A stretch of DNA of 64,000 nt. Origin: Montifringilla adamsi (lineage: Eukaryota; Chordata; Aves; Passeriformes; Passeridae). Positions 10,760-20,800 of the stretch are shown in pieces. The notes beneath the pieces are model-generated. The model made no database searches and had not been told where the DNA came from. It worked only from the letters and a program-made list of their open reading frames with translations. The position numbers were made by a program, and so were the translations under genes. Numbering within the stretch: position 1 is the first letter of the stretch; each line of letters starts with the position of its first letter. The stretch covers positions 65,068-129,067 of the forward strand of contig JAGGNK010007449.1 in NCBI GenBank assembly GCA_017590115.1. The letters are read 5' to 3'.

Positions 10760-11149
10760 CTCCTGGTCCCTCAGTGGAGCCGGAGTTTGCACTTCCAGGT
10801 GGATTTGGAAGGTCACTTTTCCTCAGAAATTCCAAGAATTGGGAAGGAATTCAAGACAGAGAGTGGTTGGTGATTTATTCCATGTGTTGGTTATTCCCGT
10901 CTTTCTCTTGGCACATTCCTGGAGCTGTGGAATAAGGACTTGGAATAGGAGGATCAGCAGGGATTTGCGGAAGTTGATCCCAGCGGCAGCTGGACGTGGA
11001 TTGTTGGGAATTCCACTGGTCCTGGCTTGGTCCATCAGAACCTCCCGAGATGCCACTTCCAAACCCTTCCCAGCCCTGATCTGTGGTTGGATCCCATGGA
11101 TTCCCTCTGCTGGGAGAGGAGCTGGGGGCAAATGGAGACCATTCCCTTC
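10760..11149. other. Intron D-E, non-repetitive part
   Basis: No tandem array or protein-like frame was seen. The sequence is ordinary intron leading into the pyrimidine-rich array before exon E. Confidence 0.5.
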
Positions 11150-11862
11150 TTCCCAAGCCAGCTCCACAGGAGTTCCCAACCTTCTCCTCCATTCCCTTCT
11201 TTTCCACAACAGCACTCCCAACACCTAATCCTGTATTCCCATTTTTGGGGGGGTTTAGATTCCCACCTAATCCCATCTTCCAATTTTTGATTCCCAGTGC
11301 GTTTCTGAGAAACTCCCAACCTTCTTCCCAACCCAGCTCCACACCCATTCCCAACCTTCTCCCTCACCCTCTTCCATCTTTTCCCACAACCACATTCCCA
11401 ACACCTAATCCCATATTCCCATCTTTTTTAGGCCTGAGATTCCCAGCTAATACCATCCTTCTGTTTTTTATTCTCAGTGCCTTTCCAAGAACATCCCAAC
11501 CTTCTTCCCAACCCAGCTCCACACCCATTCCCAACCTTCTCCCTCACCCTCTTCCATCTTTTTCCACAACCACACTCCCAACACCTAAACCCATATTCCC
11601 ATCTTTTTCAGCCTGAGATTTCCACCTAATCCCATCCTTCTGGGATTAGATTCCCACCTAAACCCATATTCCCATCTTTTTCAGCCTGAGATTCCTACTT
11701 AATCCCATCCTTCTGTTTTTTATTCCCAGTGCCTTTCTGAAAAACTCCCAACCTTCTTCCCAACCCAACTCCACACCCATTCCCAACCTTCTCCCCCACC
11801 CTCTTCCGTCTTTCCCCACACCTCCCAACACCTAACCTCGCATTCCCGTTTTTCATTCCCAG
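11150..11862 (+). repeat. Tandem array containing copies of exon E acceptor
   Basis: Units of about 130-250 bp share CCAACCTTCTTCCCAACCCA, CAACACCTAATCCC and TTTTTATTCCCAG|TGCCTTTC. The last of these is the real acceptor and start of exon E. Copies of the junction lie at 11297, 11477 and 11729, and the real one at 11862. All are followed by bases resembling exon E (GAGAAACTCCCA). Confidence 0.9.
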
Positions 11863-12202
11863 TGCCTTTCCGAGAAACTCCCAGCTACACCAAGCGCCGC
11901 CGGCTCCTCGGTTCCGGCGGGTTGGCGTCGCCGCGCGTCCTGCAGCGCTCGGCCAGCGACAACAACCTGAAAGCCGAGAGCCGCGCCTCCTATTCCCCGG
12001 TGCCGTCCCTCCGGAGCCTCCCGCCGCAGCTCCTGGTCCAGATGCAGGAAGCGGCCGCTGGAATCGCGGCCGGAGACGGGAGCTTGGCCAGCTCGGGCAG
12101 CGCCCGCAGCGCCCACAGCCGCTCGCCCTCGCTGCAGCGCGTGCAGGAGGAGAGGGAGGCCGAGGTGCCCTCGCTGCGCCGGAGCAGCCGCGGGAAAGCC
12201 AG
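11863..12202 (+). CDS. SHANK3: SHANK3 exon E (ankyrin-SH3 linker, Ser/Arg rich)
   Basis: This 340-base exon, phase 1 to 2, begins with TG, completing the Val split from exon D. It then reads PFRETPSYTKRRRLLGSGG and ASPRVLQRSASDNNLKAESR, ending RRSSRGKA and two bases (AG) of a split Ser or Arg codon. The start is the conserved SHANK segment VPFRETPSYAKRRRL...GLASPRPLQRSASDINLK. The second half (about 65 residues with SLRSLPPQLLVQMQEAAAG, then Ser/Arg stretches) is diverged: the mammalian QEEKDRDRD block appears only as a short VQEEREAE. It is a flexible linker with basic and RSAS-type phosphosite-like motifs. The acceptor is TTCATTCCCAG at 11862 with a CTAAC branch-point match at 11832-11836. 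The donor is AG|GTATGG at 12203. The acceptor and exon start are copied three times upstream. Confidence 0.95.
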
Positions 12203-12420
12203 GTATGGGATCGGGAATGGCGTCCCGGGGATTGGGCTGGGGTGTGGGAGGGGTTGGTGATGGGAATCAGATCCCATGGATTGGGTTGGGATGTGGGAAG
12301 GGTTAGTGATGGGAATGGGATCCCCGGGATTGGCTTAGGGTGTGGGAGGAGCTAGAGATGGGAACGGGATCCCATGGATTGGTTTGGAATGTGGGAGGGG
12401 TTAATGATGGGAATGGGATG
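12203..12420 (+). repeat. 61-bp array beginning at exon E donor
   Basis: Four copies of GGTGTGGGAGGGGTTGGTGA with ATGGGAATGGGATCCCATGG start within a few bases of the donor. Confidence 0.85.
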
Positions 12421-14705
12421 AAAGGTTCGTTGTTCCAATGAGGAGCGTGGTTATGGTGGCCATTGGGTTTTCCGTGGGTTTTTCCTGCAATTCCGAGGTC
12501 AGATCCAGTTTTTCCCTGGATTTTCCATGAGTTTTTCCCTCCATCCATCCCAGTCAAATTGGGTTCTTCCCTGGGTTTTTCTTCTGTCCCATACTTGGAT
12601 TCCGTTGTTCCCTGGGTTTTTCCCTGAGAGTTTTTCTCTGGGTTCTCCCGCCACTCCATGCTCGGATCATGGATACCATGGATAGAATGGATTCATGGAT
12701 ATCATGGATATCGTGGATTATGCGGATATCATGGGTATGGCATGTGGTGGTTCTGGTGGGATTGGGATTGGGATTGGGATCAGGATTGGATCTGGTGTTA
12801 TCCCGCTGCTCCTCATCCCTGCCAGCCATGTCCCATGGGAATGTTGGTTTGCCTGGGATCAGGAATGGTCACAGGTTCCGGTGTCCCTGACGTGTCCGGG
12901 GATTTTGGGACATCCCTGTGGTGACTGTGGGGTCTGGATTTGGATTCAGAGGATTCTGTTGGAATTGTGGAATCCTCGAAGGGGAAGGATCCTAAATCTG
13001 ATCCAATTCCACCCCATTCCAAGGGCAGGGACACCTCCCACTATCCCAGGTCGCTCCAACCTGGCCTTGGAATTTGGGAAGCTCGGGAATTTGGGATGTG
13101 CCAGAGGCAGATCCAGAGTGGGACACGGAGGCATTGGGAGGTCAAAAATAGTGCGGGATTTTAAAATCCATAGTCCTGGAAATATTTCCAAAATTCCCTG
13201 GAGCAGCTCTGCCCAACTCCTTGTCCAAACTTCCCGAGGATTCCTGGATCTGGCTCGTGATTCCCAACCTTTTGCAGGGAAAATATCCCTAGGAAAGAGC
13301 TCTTTGATCCTTTATTTCCAGGTTTTTCCAGGGATAGAGGGATCGTGGAATTCATTCCATGGAGCTGGGGCAGGAGAAATTCCCAGGTTTGCAATCTGAA
13401 CAGCTCAAGTTGGGAAAAATCTTGGAAGTTTTAATTCCCAGCAAAAACTCCTTCACTCCACGGCAAGGGATATCCATAATAACCGGAATCTTGTCACATT
13501 TTCCTGGAAAAATCCTGGAGAAAAATGAATTCTGGGGCAGGTTTTCCCAGGAATATCAGGAATATTTAGTGTTGTCCAAGATTTTTATTCCAAGGGAGGT
13601 TTTCCAGCCCCTGTCCCAGCTCCTTCCCTTCCCTTTTCCTGCTCCAGAGCTGCTCCCAGAATTCCAGGGGATCCCTCAGCCGTTCCCAGGAGCAGCAGGG
13701 CTGGGCCAGCAGAACTTTTCCAAGTGTTTTTTCCAGGTTTTAGCTGGATCCCTCCTCCCTCCCTCCCGGCCGTGACTCTGACTCATTCCCCACGTGCCGG
13801 AGCCTCCGCGCTTTTCCCAATCCCACTCCAACACCACGAGTTTCCCCATCCAACTCCTTGTGCTGGGATCATCCCTCCGGATATTTCATTCCTTACGTTC
13901 ATCCCAGCCTCATTCCCAGTTTTTGGAGCTCTCTGGATTTGGGAAGGATCTTGGATCCATCCTGCTTTTCCTGCCCAGCTCCCGGCGCATCCCAGACGTT
14001 TCCATGTTGGGAAGGGAGGCTTTGGAGCAGGGAATCATCCCCTGGATCTGGGAAGAGCCGGGATTTTCGGGATCAGCTCCTTTTCCCCCTGATCCAAGGC
14101 AATTCCCTCCAATCCCACATTTCTTCCATCCAGGCTTTGTTTGCTCCAGGTTTTTTTATCCCCTCAGGGAATTCAGTGTCTGAATTCCTCCAGTTTTCCT
14201 TATTCCCATTTTTTTTTCCCCTTCTCCTGGACACACGACCAGAGTTTCCAAAATAATTCTTGGAATGCTTTAATCCCTCCTCAACATTCCCGATGTGTCC
14301 GGCCTGGCTCATCCCAAAATCCTTCCTTCATTCCTGCTGCTCCTTTCCAGCTGGGATCTTCCCAAAATCTCCTCGCTTATCCCAGATTTCAGCACCTTGG
14401 AATTTCCACATCCACGGGAAAGTTTTCCCTCTCTGCCATCAACCAAAGGAACACCAGGAATTGCCAGCAATTCCTGGGATTTTTTTTTTTTTCCTGCTGG
14501 TGTTTGATTTAGGGAATGAAATGAATTGTGGGAATTCCCTCCATGGGCATTTCCCGGTGGGATGCAGAGGTTTGGATTTGTCCAGGAACAATTCCAGGTT
14601 TCCAGGGTGGTGTTTGGAGTCAAATCCCACCCCTGGAAGTGCCCAGATCCGGGTTGGATGGGGCTTGGAACAACCTGGGACGGGGAAAGGTGTCCCTGTC
14701 CATGG
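12421..14705. other. Intron E-F, mixed sequence
   Basis: Contains a short GGATATCATGGAT microsatellite-like block at 12665-12737, a small GGGATT run at 12750-12785, and CR1 remnants at 13005-13080 (antisense) and 14640-14708 (sense). An AP-1 type TGACTCA at 13779-13785 lies 5 bases before an E-box CACGTG at 13791-13796. No exon was recognised. Confidence 0.55.
13005..13080 (-). mobile_element. CR1 fragment, antisense
   Basis: AAGGGCAGGGACACCTCCCA and TCGCTCCAACCTGGCCTTGG are the inverse CR1 3' pattern. Confidence 0.65.
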
Positions 14706-14708
14706 AGA
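14640..14708 (+). mobile_element. CR1 fragment, sense
   Basis: TTGGATGGGGCTTGGAACAA followed by AAGGTGTCCCTGTCCATGG is a classic CR1 3' segment. Confidence 0.7.
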
Positions 14709-14709
14709 G

Positions 14710-14998
14710 CAATCCCAGGAATGTTGGGAAGAGATCCTGGGAATGTTAGGAATTGATCCTGGGAATGTTGGGGAAAAGGAAACTTTAGGGAAAGGATCTT
14801 GGAAACTCTGAGAGAACAATCCTGGAAATGTTGGGAGAATGATCCTGGGAATGTTGGGGAAAAGATCCTGGAAACACTGGGAGAACCATCCTGGAAATGC
14901 TGGGAGAAGGATTCTGGAAATGCTGGGCAAAAAATCCTGGGAATGTTGAGCAAAGGGTCCCAGAAATGTTGGGAGAAGGTCCTGGGAATGTTTGGGAA
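14710..14998 (+). repeat. About 30-bp minisatellite, GATCCTGGGAATGTTGGG
   Basis: Around ten copies of GATCCTGGGAATGTTGGGAG with variants in the last bases. Confidence 0.9.
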
Positions 14999-15174
14999 TC
15001 CCTGGGGCTGAATCCAGATCCGTGGCCACCGGCAGCTCTGGGTGCCACCCCCAGATCCCACCTGGGAAAGAGGGGCCGGAAATCCTGGGAAACAGAAATC
15101 CTGGAACCGCGTCCAAGTGCAGGGAAGGAGAATCCCAGGATGGTCCCAGAGGGTGGAATTCTCCTAAGAGCAGG

Positions 15175-15305
15175 AATTCTTCCTAATTCTCTGTGAAAAT
15201 TCAGGTTTTCCCTAATTCTCTGGGAATTCAGGAATTCTTCCTAATTGTGTTTGGGAATTCAGGGATTCTTCCTAATGCTGTGTGAAAATTCAGGAATTTT
15301 TCCCA
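15175..15305 (+). repeat. About 40-bp repeat, TTCTTCCTAATTCTCTG
   Basis: Three to four copies of TTCCTAATTCTCTGTGAAAA-TTCAGG. The motif resembles the CR1 segment ATTTCTTCCTAAT. Confidence 0.7.
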
Positions 15306-16174
15306 ATATCCAACGTAAAATTCCTCTGGCACAGCTCGAGGATTTCCTGGGAGCAGATCCCAAATCCCACCTGGCTGCTGCCTCTGCCATGGAATTCTGG
15401 ATCCTCCTTTTTTCCAGGATGGGCCCCCCTCCCCAATTCCCTCCAGATGCTCTTCCCAGGATTTGGGCTCCTTTCCCTGGAAAAGAGGGGTCAGGAATCC
15501 TGGAAAACAGAGCCAGAAATTCTGGGAATTCTGGGAATTCCCAAGGGAAGCGTTGTTTAAACCAATCCTAGAATCCTTCGCCTGGAATTCGCTTCTGATC
15601 GTTCCCATGAAATCCCATGGAAATTAAAACGTCCTGGATTTTTGGGATCGTTGGATGCATCGGAAACGATTTTTGGGAATATCGTGGTGCATTCATCCAC
15701 CTGGAATGGGAATTCTCTGGGGATTTATTCCAAGTTGATTCCCGAGGAGGTTTTTCCATCCTGGAATGGGACAATTCCCAATGGAAGCACCAGCAGGTGC
15801 CCAAATCCAGCTGGACGCTTCCATGGGCTGGAATTCCCTGGAATCGGACATGGAGTCCCATCAATCCCACCTGGAATTCCAGCGGGATGGAGGCAATCCA
15901 GGACAAAAAATTCCATGGAGTGCAAAACCCAGGTTGGGAGGAAGAGCTGCTGCTCCTTCCCAGAATTCCCTTTCCCTTCGGAATCCCATGGGAATCCCAA
16001 CGGGAGGAGGTGGCCACCGAGCGTGGAGAAATCCTGGGAATTCTGGGAATCTCACGGGCCGCTTAATCCCCGCTGCTGGATTTATCCGGCTGCCGCTCGG
16101 AAATCCGGGATGAGCTCGGGATTCATGGAATGAGGGCCTGGAGCCTCCTGGTGCGGGGAGATAAAAGGGATGAA

Positions 16175-16385
16175 GGGAAAACTCCGCTGGGAAAACGCCC
16201 GGGAATTTGCTCCCATGGAAAACATCCAACCCCATCTGGGCAGCTGCGCTCCTGGAATTTTATTTATTTATTTTTTTTTCCTCGTGGAATTTTTTGCTGA
16301 TGGAAACTCCGCTGGGAAAACGCTCGGGAATTTGCTCCCATGGAAAACATCCAACCCCATCCGGGCAGCTGCGCTCCTGGAATTT
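16175..16385 (+). repeat. Two-copy 122-bp duplication
   Basis: CTCCGCTGGGAAAACGC, CATGGAAAACATCCAACCCC and GCAGCTGCGCTCCTGGAATT occur at 16180 and again near 16305. T-runs follow each copy. Confidence 0.88.
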
Positions 16386-16439
16386 TTTTTTTTTTTTTAC
16401 TCATGGAATTTTTCTCCTCATGGAATGTTTTCCTCATGG

Positions 16440-16635
16440 AATTTTTCTTTCCATGGAAATGGGGGGGTCAGGCCTTGGCTGGGGCTGCCCAGGGAGGTTT
16501 GGAGCCCCCAACCCTGCAGGTGTCCAAGGAATTCCTGGAATTCTGCTTGGGGCTCTGCTGGGGGGCCCAGGACGGGCTTGGTGACCTTGGGATTCTTTCC
16601 CAAGCTCTGGAATTCTGGGATTCGTGCTGAGAGCC
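16440..16635 (+). mobile_element. CR1 fragment, sense
   Basis: TCAGGCCTTGGCTGGGGCTG, CCCAGGGAGGTTTGGAG, then TGTCCAAGGAATTCCTGG and CTTGGTGACCTTGGGATTC follow the CR1 3' order. Confidence 0.75.
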
Positions 16636-16689
16636 GAGCTCTTCCCACACTTTTTCCACGGGAATTCTTGGGGCTCTTCCTGCCAGGAG

Positions 16690-16830
16690 AGAAGGGAGCG
16701 GAGCTGGAAAGGAGGGAAAATTCCGGAAAGAGCCGGGAAAGGAGGAAAATTCTGGGATGAACTGGGAAAGGAGGGAAAATTCCAGAAGGAGCCGGGAAAG
16801 GCGGGAAATTTCCGGAAGGAGCCGGGAAAA
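16690..16830 (+). repeat. About 32-bp purine-rich repeat
   Basis: Four copies of GAGCCGGGAAAGGAGGAAAA with TTCCGGAA. Confidence 0.82.
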
Positions 16831-16857
16831 GGCTCAGCCCGGGGCACGGGAGGAGGG

Positions 16858-17995
16858 GACGGGGTGACAGAGGTGACAGTGGGACACAGGGATGGCACAA
16901 GTGGTGGTGGCAGTCAGTGTCACTGTGGGTGGCACTGGGGCACAGGGTGGCACAGGTGACAGTGGCACAGTGTCACTGTGGGTGGCACAGGGACACAGCT
17001 TGTGACAACTGACACTGGGACACAGAGTGGCACAGGTGACAGTGGCACAGAGTGTCACTGCGCGTGGCAGCGGGCACAGGGTGGCGCAGGTGACACCGGG
17101 CCATAGGTTGGCACAGGTGGCACTAGTTGGCACAAGTGGTGGTGGCAGTCAGTGTCACTGTGGGTGGCACTGGGGCACAGGTTGATACAGGTGACAGTGG
17201 GGCATGGTTGGCACAGGTGACAGTGGCACAAAGTGTCACTGTGGGTGGCAGCGGGCACAGGGTGGTACAAGTGACAGTGGGGCACAGGGGTGGCACTGGT
17301 GCCACTGGGACACAGGCTGGCACAGGTGACAGTGACACAGAGTGTCACTGTGGGTGGCAGAGTGGGGCACAGATTGTCACAACTGGCATTGGGGACACAG
17401 AGTGGCACAGGTGGCACTGGGGCACAGGTTGGCACAAGTGACAGTGGCAGAGTGTCGCTGTGGGTGACAGTGGGGCACAGGGGTGGCACAGGTGGCATTG
17501 GGGCACAGGTTGGCACAACGGGTGGTGGCAGTCAGTGTCACTGTGGTGGCACTGGGGCATAGTTGGCGCAGGTGACAGTGGGGCACAAGGGTGGCACTGG
17601 GGCACAGGTGACAGGGTGGCAGTGGGCACAGGGTGGCACAGGTGACAATGGCACAAAGTGTCACTGTGAGTGGCAGATTGTCACAACTGGCAGTGGGCCG
17701 CAGGCTGGCACAAGCGGCACTGAGGCACAGGGGTGGCACAGGTGACAGTGGCATCCAGAGATGGCACGAGTGGCACCGGGGTGCAGGGGTGGCACAGGTG
17801 ACAGTGGCACTGTGGGTGGCAGTGGGCACAGGGATGGCACAGGGGACAGCGGGGCACAGGGATGGCACAGGGGACAATGGCATCCAGAGATGGCACAGGT
17901 GGCAGTGGGCACAGGGGTGGCACAGGGGACAGTGGCACCCAGTGTCGCTGTGGGTGGCGGCGGGCACAGGTGGCACAGGGGACAGGGGCGGCAGC
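16858..17995 (+). repeat. GTGGCACAGGTGACAGTGGC minisatellite, 1.1 kb
   Basis: More than 40 copies of 10-24 bp words GTGGCACAGG, TGACAGTGGCAC and TGTCACTGTGGGTGGCA make up a higher-order pattern. The array is stop-poor on the minus strand. Confidence 0.93.
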
Positions 17996-18489
17996 GGTGT
18001 CGCTGTGTCTGGGCGGGGCTCTGTCCCCTCAGCGCGCCCGGAGATTCCCCAGCGGAGCATTCCCGGGAGCGCCTGCAATTCCCGCATTCCCACAGCCCCC
18101 TGATCCCCTAATTCCCGAACTCCCCTAATTCCCTCAATTCCCCCAATTCCTGCAATTCCCCTAATTCCCGCAATTCCCCCGTTTCCCCCAGTTTCTGCAG
18201 TTACTCCACAAAAATTTTGGGGGGAAAATACGGAATTTGAAGGGCAAATATGGAACTGGGGACACCGGGAACAGGCACCGCGGGCACCCCTGGGCCGGGA
18301 ACGGGAGCCAGGGACCCTCCCTCCTGTTCCCGTCCTCCCTCCCTCCTGTTCCCGTCCTCCCTCCCTCCCTGTCCCTCCCTCCCCTCCCGCTCCCCGCTCC
18401 CTCCCCGCCGTGTCCTCCCGGCCCCGGAGCCGCTCCCTTCGCTGCCCCCATCCCGATCCACACCCGATCCCACTCGTGTGATCCCATCT

Positions 18490-18960
18490 CATCCCAGTCT
18501 TACTCCCAACTCCCATTCCCATTCCCATTCCCATTCCCATTCCCATTCCCACTCCCATTCCCATTCCCTTCCCGCACCGGTTCCTCCCCGGGGCAGCGCC
18601 GGCAGCGGCCGCCAGGGGGCGGCTCCGGGCGGGCCCCGCCGGGACCGGGAGCGGGAGCGGGATCGGGATCCGGGAGCGGGAGCGGGATCAGGAGTGGGAG
18701 CGGGATCGGGAGCGGTCCCGGGATCGGGGATCGGGATTGGGAGCGGTGCCGGGATGGCTGTGGCATGGTCCCACACCCATTCCCGTTCCCTCTCCCATTC
18801 CCACACGGGAATGCGGGTGGTGCTGGACAGTCCCGGGACCGGTCCCGGGAGCGGGGTCGGGATCGGGAGCGGGCTCGGGATCAGGAGCGGACTCGGGATC
18901 GGGATCTGGGATCCGGGACGGAGAGCGGCATCGGCATCAGGAGCGGGAGCGGGGTCGGGA
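18490..18960 (+). repeat. CATTCC run and GGGAGCGGGATCGG array next to exon F
   Basis: A pure CCCATT hexamer run at 18505-18560 is followed by GGGAGCGGGATC units at 18640-18960. These run into the 5' edge of exon F and obscure its acceptor. Very GC rich. Confidence 0.85.
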
Positions 18961-19191
18961 CCGCGCCGGCAGCGGGGGCGGCGGCGGCGGCGGCGGCGGG
19001 GGCGGCCGGTCCGGCCGGGCCCCCCGCCGGCCCCGGGACCGAGCCCGCGCCCCACGCCGCGCCCGCCCCGCTGCGCGGGCCCAAGCGGAAGCTTTACAGC
19101 GCCGTGCCCGGCCGCAAGTTCATCGTGGTGAAGAGCTACGCGCCGCAGGGCGATGGCGAGATCCAGCTCAACCGCGGCGAGGCCGTCAAGG
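18941..19191 (+). CDS. SHANK3: SHANK3 exon F (Pro/Ala linker and first half of SH3), 5' edge uncertain
   Basis: The conserved part encodes GPKRKLYSAVPGRKF, then IVVKSYAPQGDGEIQLNRG and EAVK plus one base, with donor G|GTGAGC at 19192. This is the start of the SHANK SH3 domain (family: GPKRKLYSAVPGRKFIAVKAHSPQGEGEI.L.RGEAVK). The SHANK SH3 lacks the usual ALYDY peptide-binding motif, and so does this one. Before it comes low-complexity Gly/Ala/Pro sequence like the mammalian linker. The frame requires an acceptor AG falling on codon positions 1 and 2. AG at 18939-18940 or 18942-18943 fits phase 2 from exon E, giving GSGVGTAPAAG-like sequence, but neither has a good polypyrimidine tract. The frame is open back to at least 18237, so a start further upstream cannot be excluded. 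The domain matches mammalian exon 11. Confidence 0.8.
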
Positions 19192-19262
19192 GTGAGCGGG
19201 GACACCGGGACGGCGGCGGGGACACCGGGACGGCGGCGGGGAGCGGCCGGGGAGGGCGGGAG
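19192..19262 (+). repeat. GGGACACCGGGACGGCGGC duplication at exon F donor
   Basis: Two direct copies of a 24-base unit start 6 bases inside the intron. G-runs follow. Confidence 0.8.
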
Positions 19263-19369
19263 GAGCGGCGGGTGCTGCCCCCGGTGCTGGGATGCGGCAG
19301 CGGCGGGGCCGCGGCTGGGATGGAGGGAGGGATGGATGGATGGAGGGATGGATGGGGAGCTGAAGGGAT

Positions 19370-20495
19370 TGGGGTTCCTGCCCACCTGTGGGGCTGAGGC
19401 TTTTGGGGTTCCTGCCCACCTGTGGGGCTGCGGTACCTCGGGATCGCTGTGCAGGTGTGGGGCTGCAGAGCTGTGGGGTCTGCGGGCTGCAGATTTTGGG
19501 GTGTCCTGCCCACCTGTGGGGCTGCAGAGCTGTGGGGTCTGCAGGCTGCTTTGGGTGTCCAGTCTGGTTGTGGGGCTGCAGGGCTGTGGGGTGTCCTGCC
19601 TGCCTGTGGGGCTGCAGAATTTGGGGTGTCCTGCCCACCTGTGGGGCTGCAGGGCTGTGGGGTCTGCGGGCTGCTTGTGGGGCTGCAGGGCCTTGGGGTG
19701 TTCCAGTCCGTTTGTGGGGTCTCCAGCTTGTTGGGTTGAAGCTTTGTGGGGTGTCCAGCCCACCTGTGGGGCTGGAGCTTTTGGGGACTTGAGCCCACCT
19801 GTGGGGCTGCAGCTGTGGGGTGCCAACCCAGCTGTGGGGCTGCAGTTTTTGGGGTCTCCATCCCAGCTGTGGGGTCTCGAGCTCGGTGTGGGGTGTCCAG
19901 CTCACCTGTCTGGTCTCCAGCCCACCTGTGGGGCTGCAGCTTTTGGGGTCTCCAGCCTGGCTGTGGGGCTGCAGCGCTTTGGGGTCCCCAGTTCGGCTCT
20001 GGGGCTGCAGCTCTGTGGGGTCCCCTGGTTGGTTTTGGGGTTGCAGCTTTGTGGGGTGTCCAGTCTGCTTGTGGGGCTGCAGCTTTTGGGGGTCCCCAGC
20101 CCAGGTGTGGGGCTGCAGCTCCGTGGTGTTTCCCGAGTGGCTGTGGGGTGCCCAGGTTGGTTTTGGGGCTGCAGCTCTGTGGGGTCCCCTCCCGGTTTTG
20201 GGATCCCCCTCCCGGTTTTGGGGCCACAGCTCTGTGGGATCCCCAGCCTGGTTTTGGGGTGCCCAATCCTGTTTTGGGGTCTCCTTGCCGGTTTTGGGGC
20301 CAGAGGTCTGTGTGGTCCCCTCCCGGTTTTGGGGTCCCCAATCCCGGTTTTGGGGTCCCCTCCCGGTTTTTGGGCCGGAGCTCTGTGGGATCCCCCTCCC
20401 GGTTTTGGGGTCCCCATCCCGGTTTTTGGGACCAGAGCTCTGTGGGGTCCCCAATCCCGGTTTTGGGGTCCCCTCCCGGTTTTGGAGCCGCTCTC
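19370..20495 (+). repeat. GTGGGGCTGCAG / CCCGGTTTTGGGGTCCCC arrays
   Basis: The first half (to about 20180) repeats CCCACCTGTGGGGCTGCAG in 40-60 base units. The second half repeats TCCCGGTTTTGGGGTCCCC. Long open frames in all phases are artefacts of this. Confidence 0.92.
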
Positions 20496-20659
20496 CCGGC
20501 TCCGTTCCCATTCCCGTCCCTCCGGGGCCGTGTCCTTGTCCCCCCCGCGCCCATCCCGGCTCCGCTCCCAAATCCCTTCCCCACATCCCGAATTCCCAAC
20601 CCCCCTCGCCCATTCCGGCTTCTCCCGGCTCCGCTTCCCGAGCTGCAGCGGGAGCCGGG

Positions 20660-20800
20660 AAATTTTCATGGATAACGCCAGGGAAAAAAATTAATGGATA
20701 ACAGCAGGGGAATTTTTGTGGATAACACCAAGGAAATTTTCATGGATAAAACCGGGGAAATTCTCATGGATAATGCCAGGGGAATTTTCCTGGACAACGG
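20660..20800 (+). repeat. About 30-bp repeat, AATTTTCATGGATAACGCC
   Basis: Five copies of ATGGATAACGCCAGGGGAAT. Confidence 0.88.

Noticed and set aside
14387..14402. RE1/NRSE site
   Set aside because: Only the left half (TTCAGCACC) is present here; a similar half occurs at 4039. The right half GGACAGCGCC is missing in both.
18031..18060. Strong-looking acceptor CTCTGTCCCCTCAG at 18032 for exon F
   Set aside because: It gives the wrong phase relative to exon E and to the SH3 frame. It would serve only if an additional exon existed, for which there is no evidence.
18829..18960. RDRSRERGRDRERARD-like peptide as part of exon F
   Set aside because: It resembles the mammalian KDRDRD linker, but it is produced by GGGATCGGGAGCGG repeat words, and the frame cannot be anchored to an acceptor.
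19136..20701. Several 250-510 codon frames in all phases
   Set aside because: They cross the GTGGGGCTGCAG array and the end of exon F; the frames differ in phase and none resembles protein beyond the exon.
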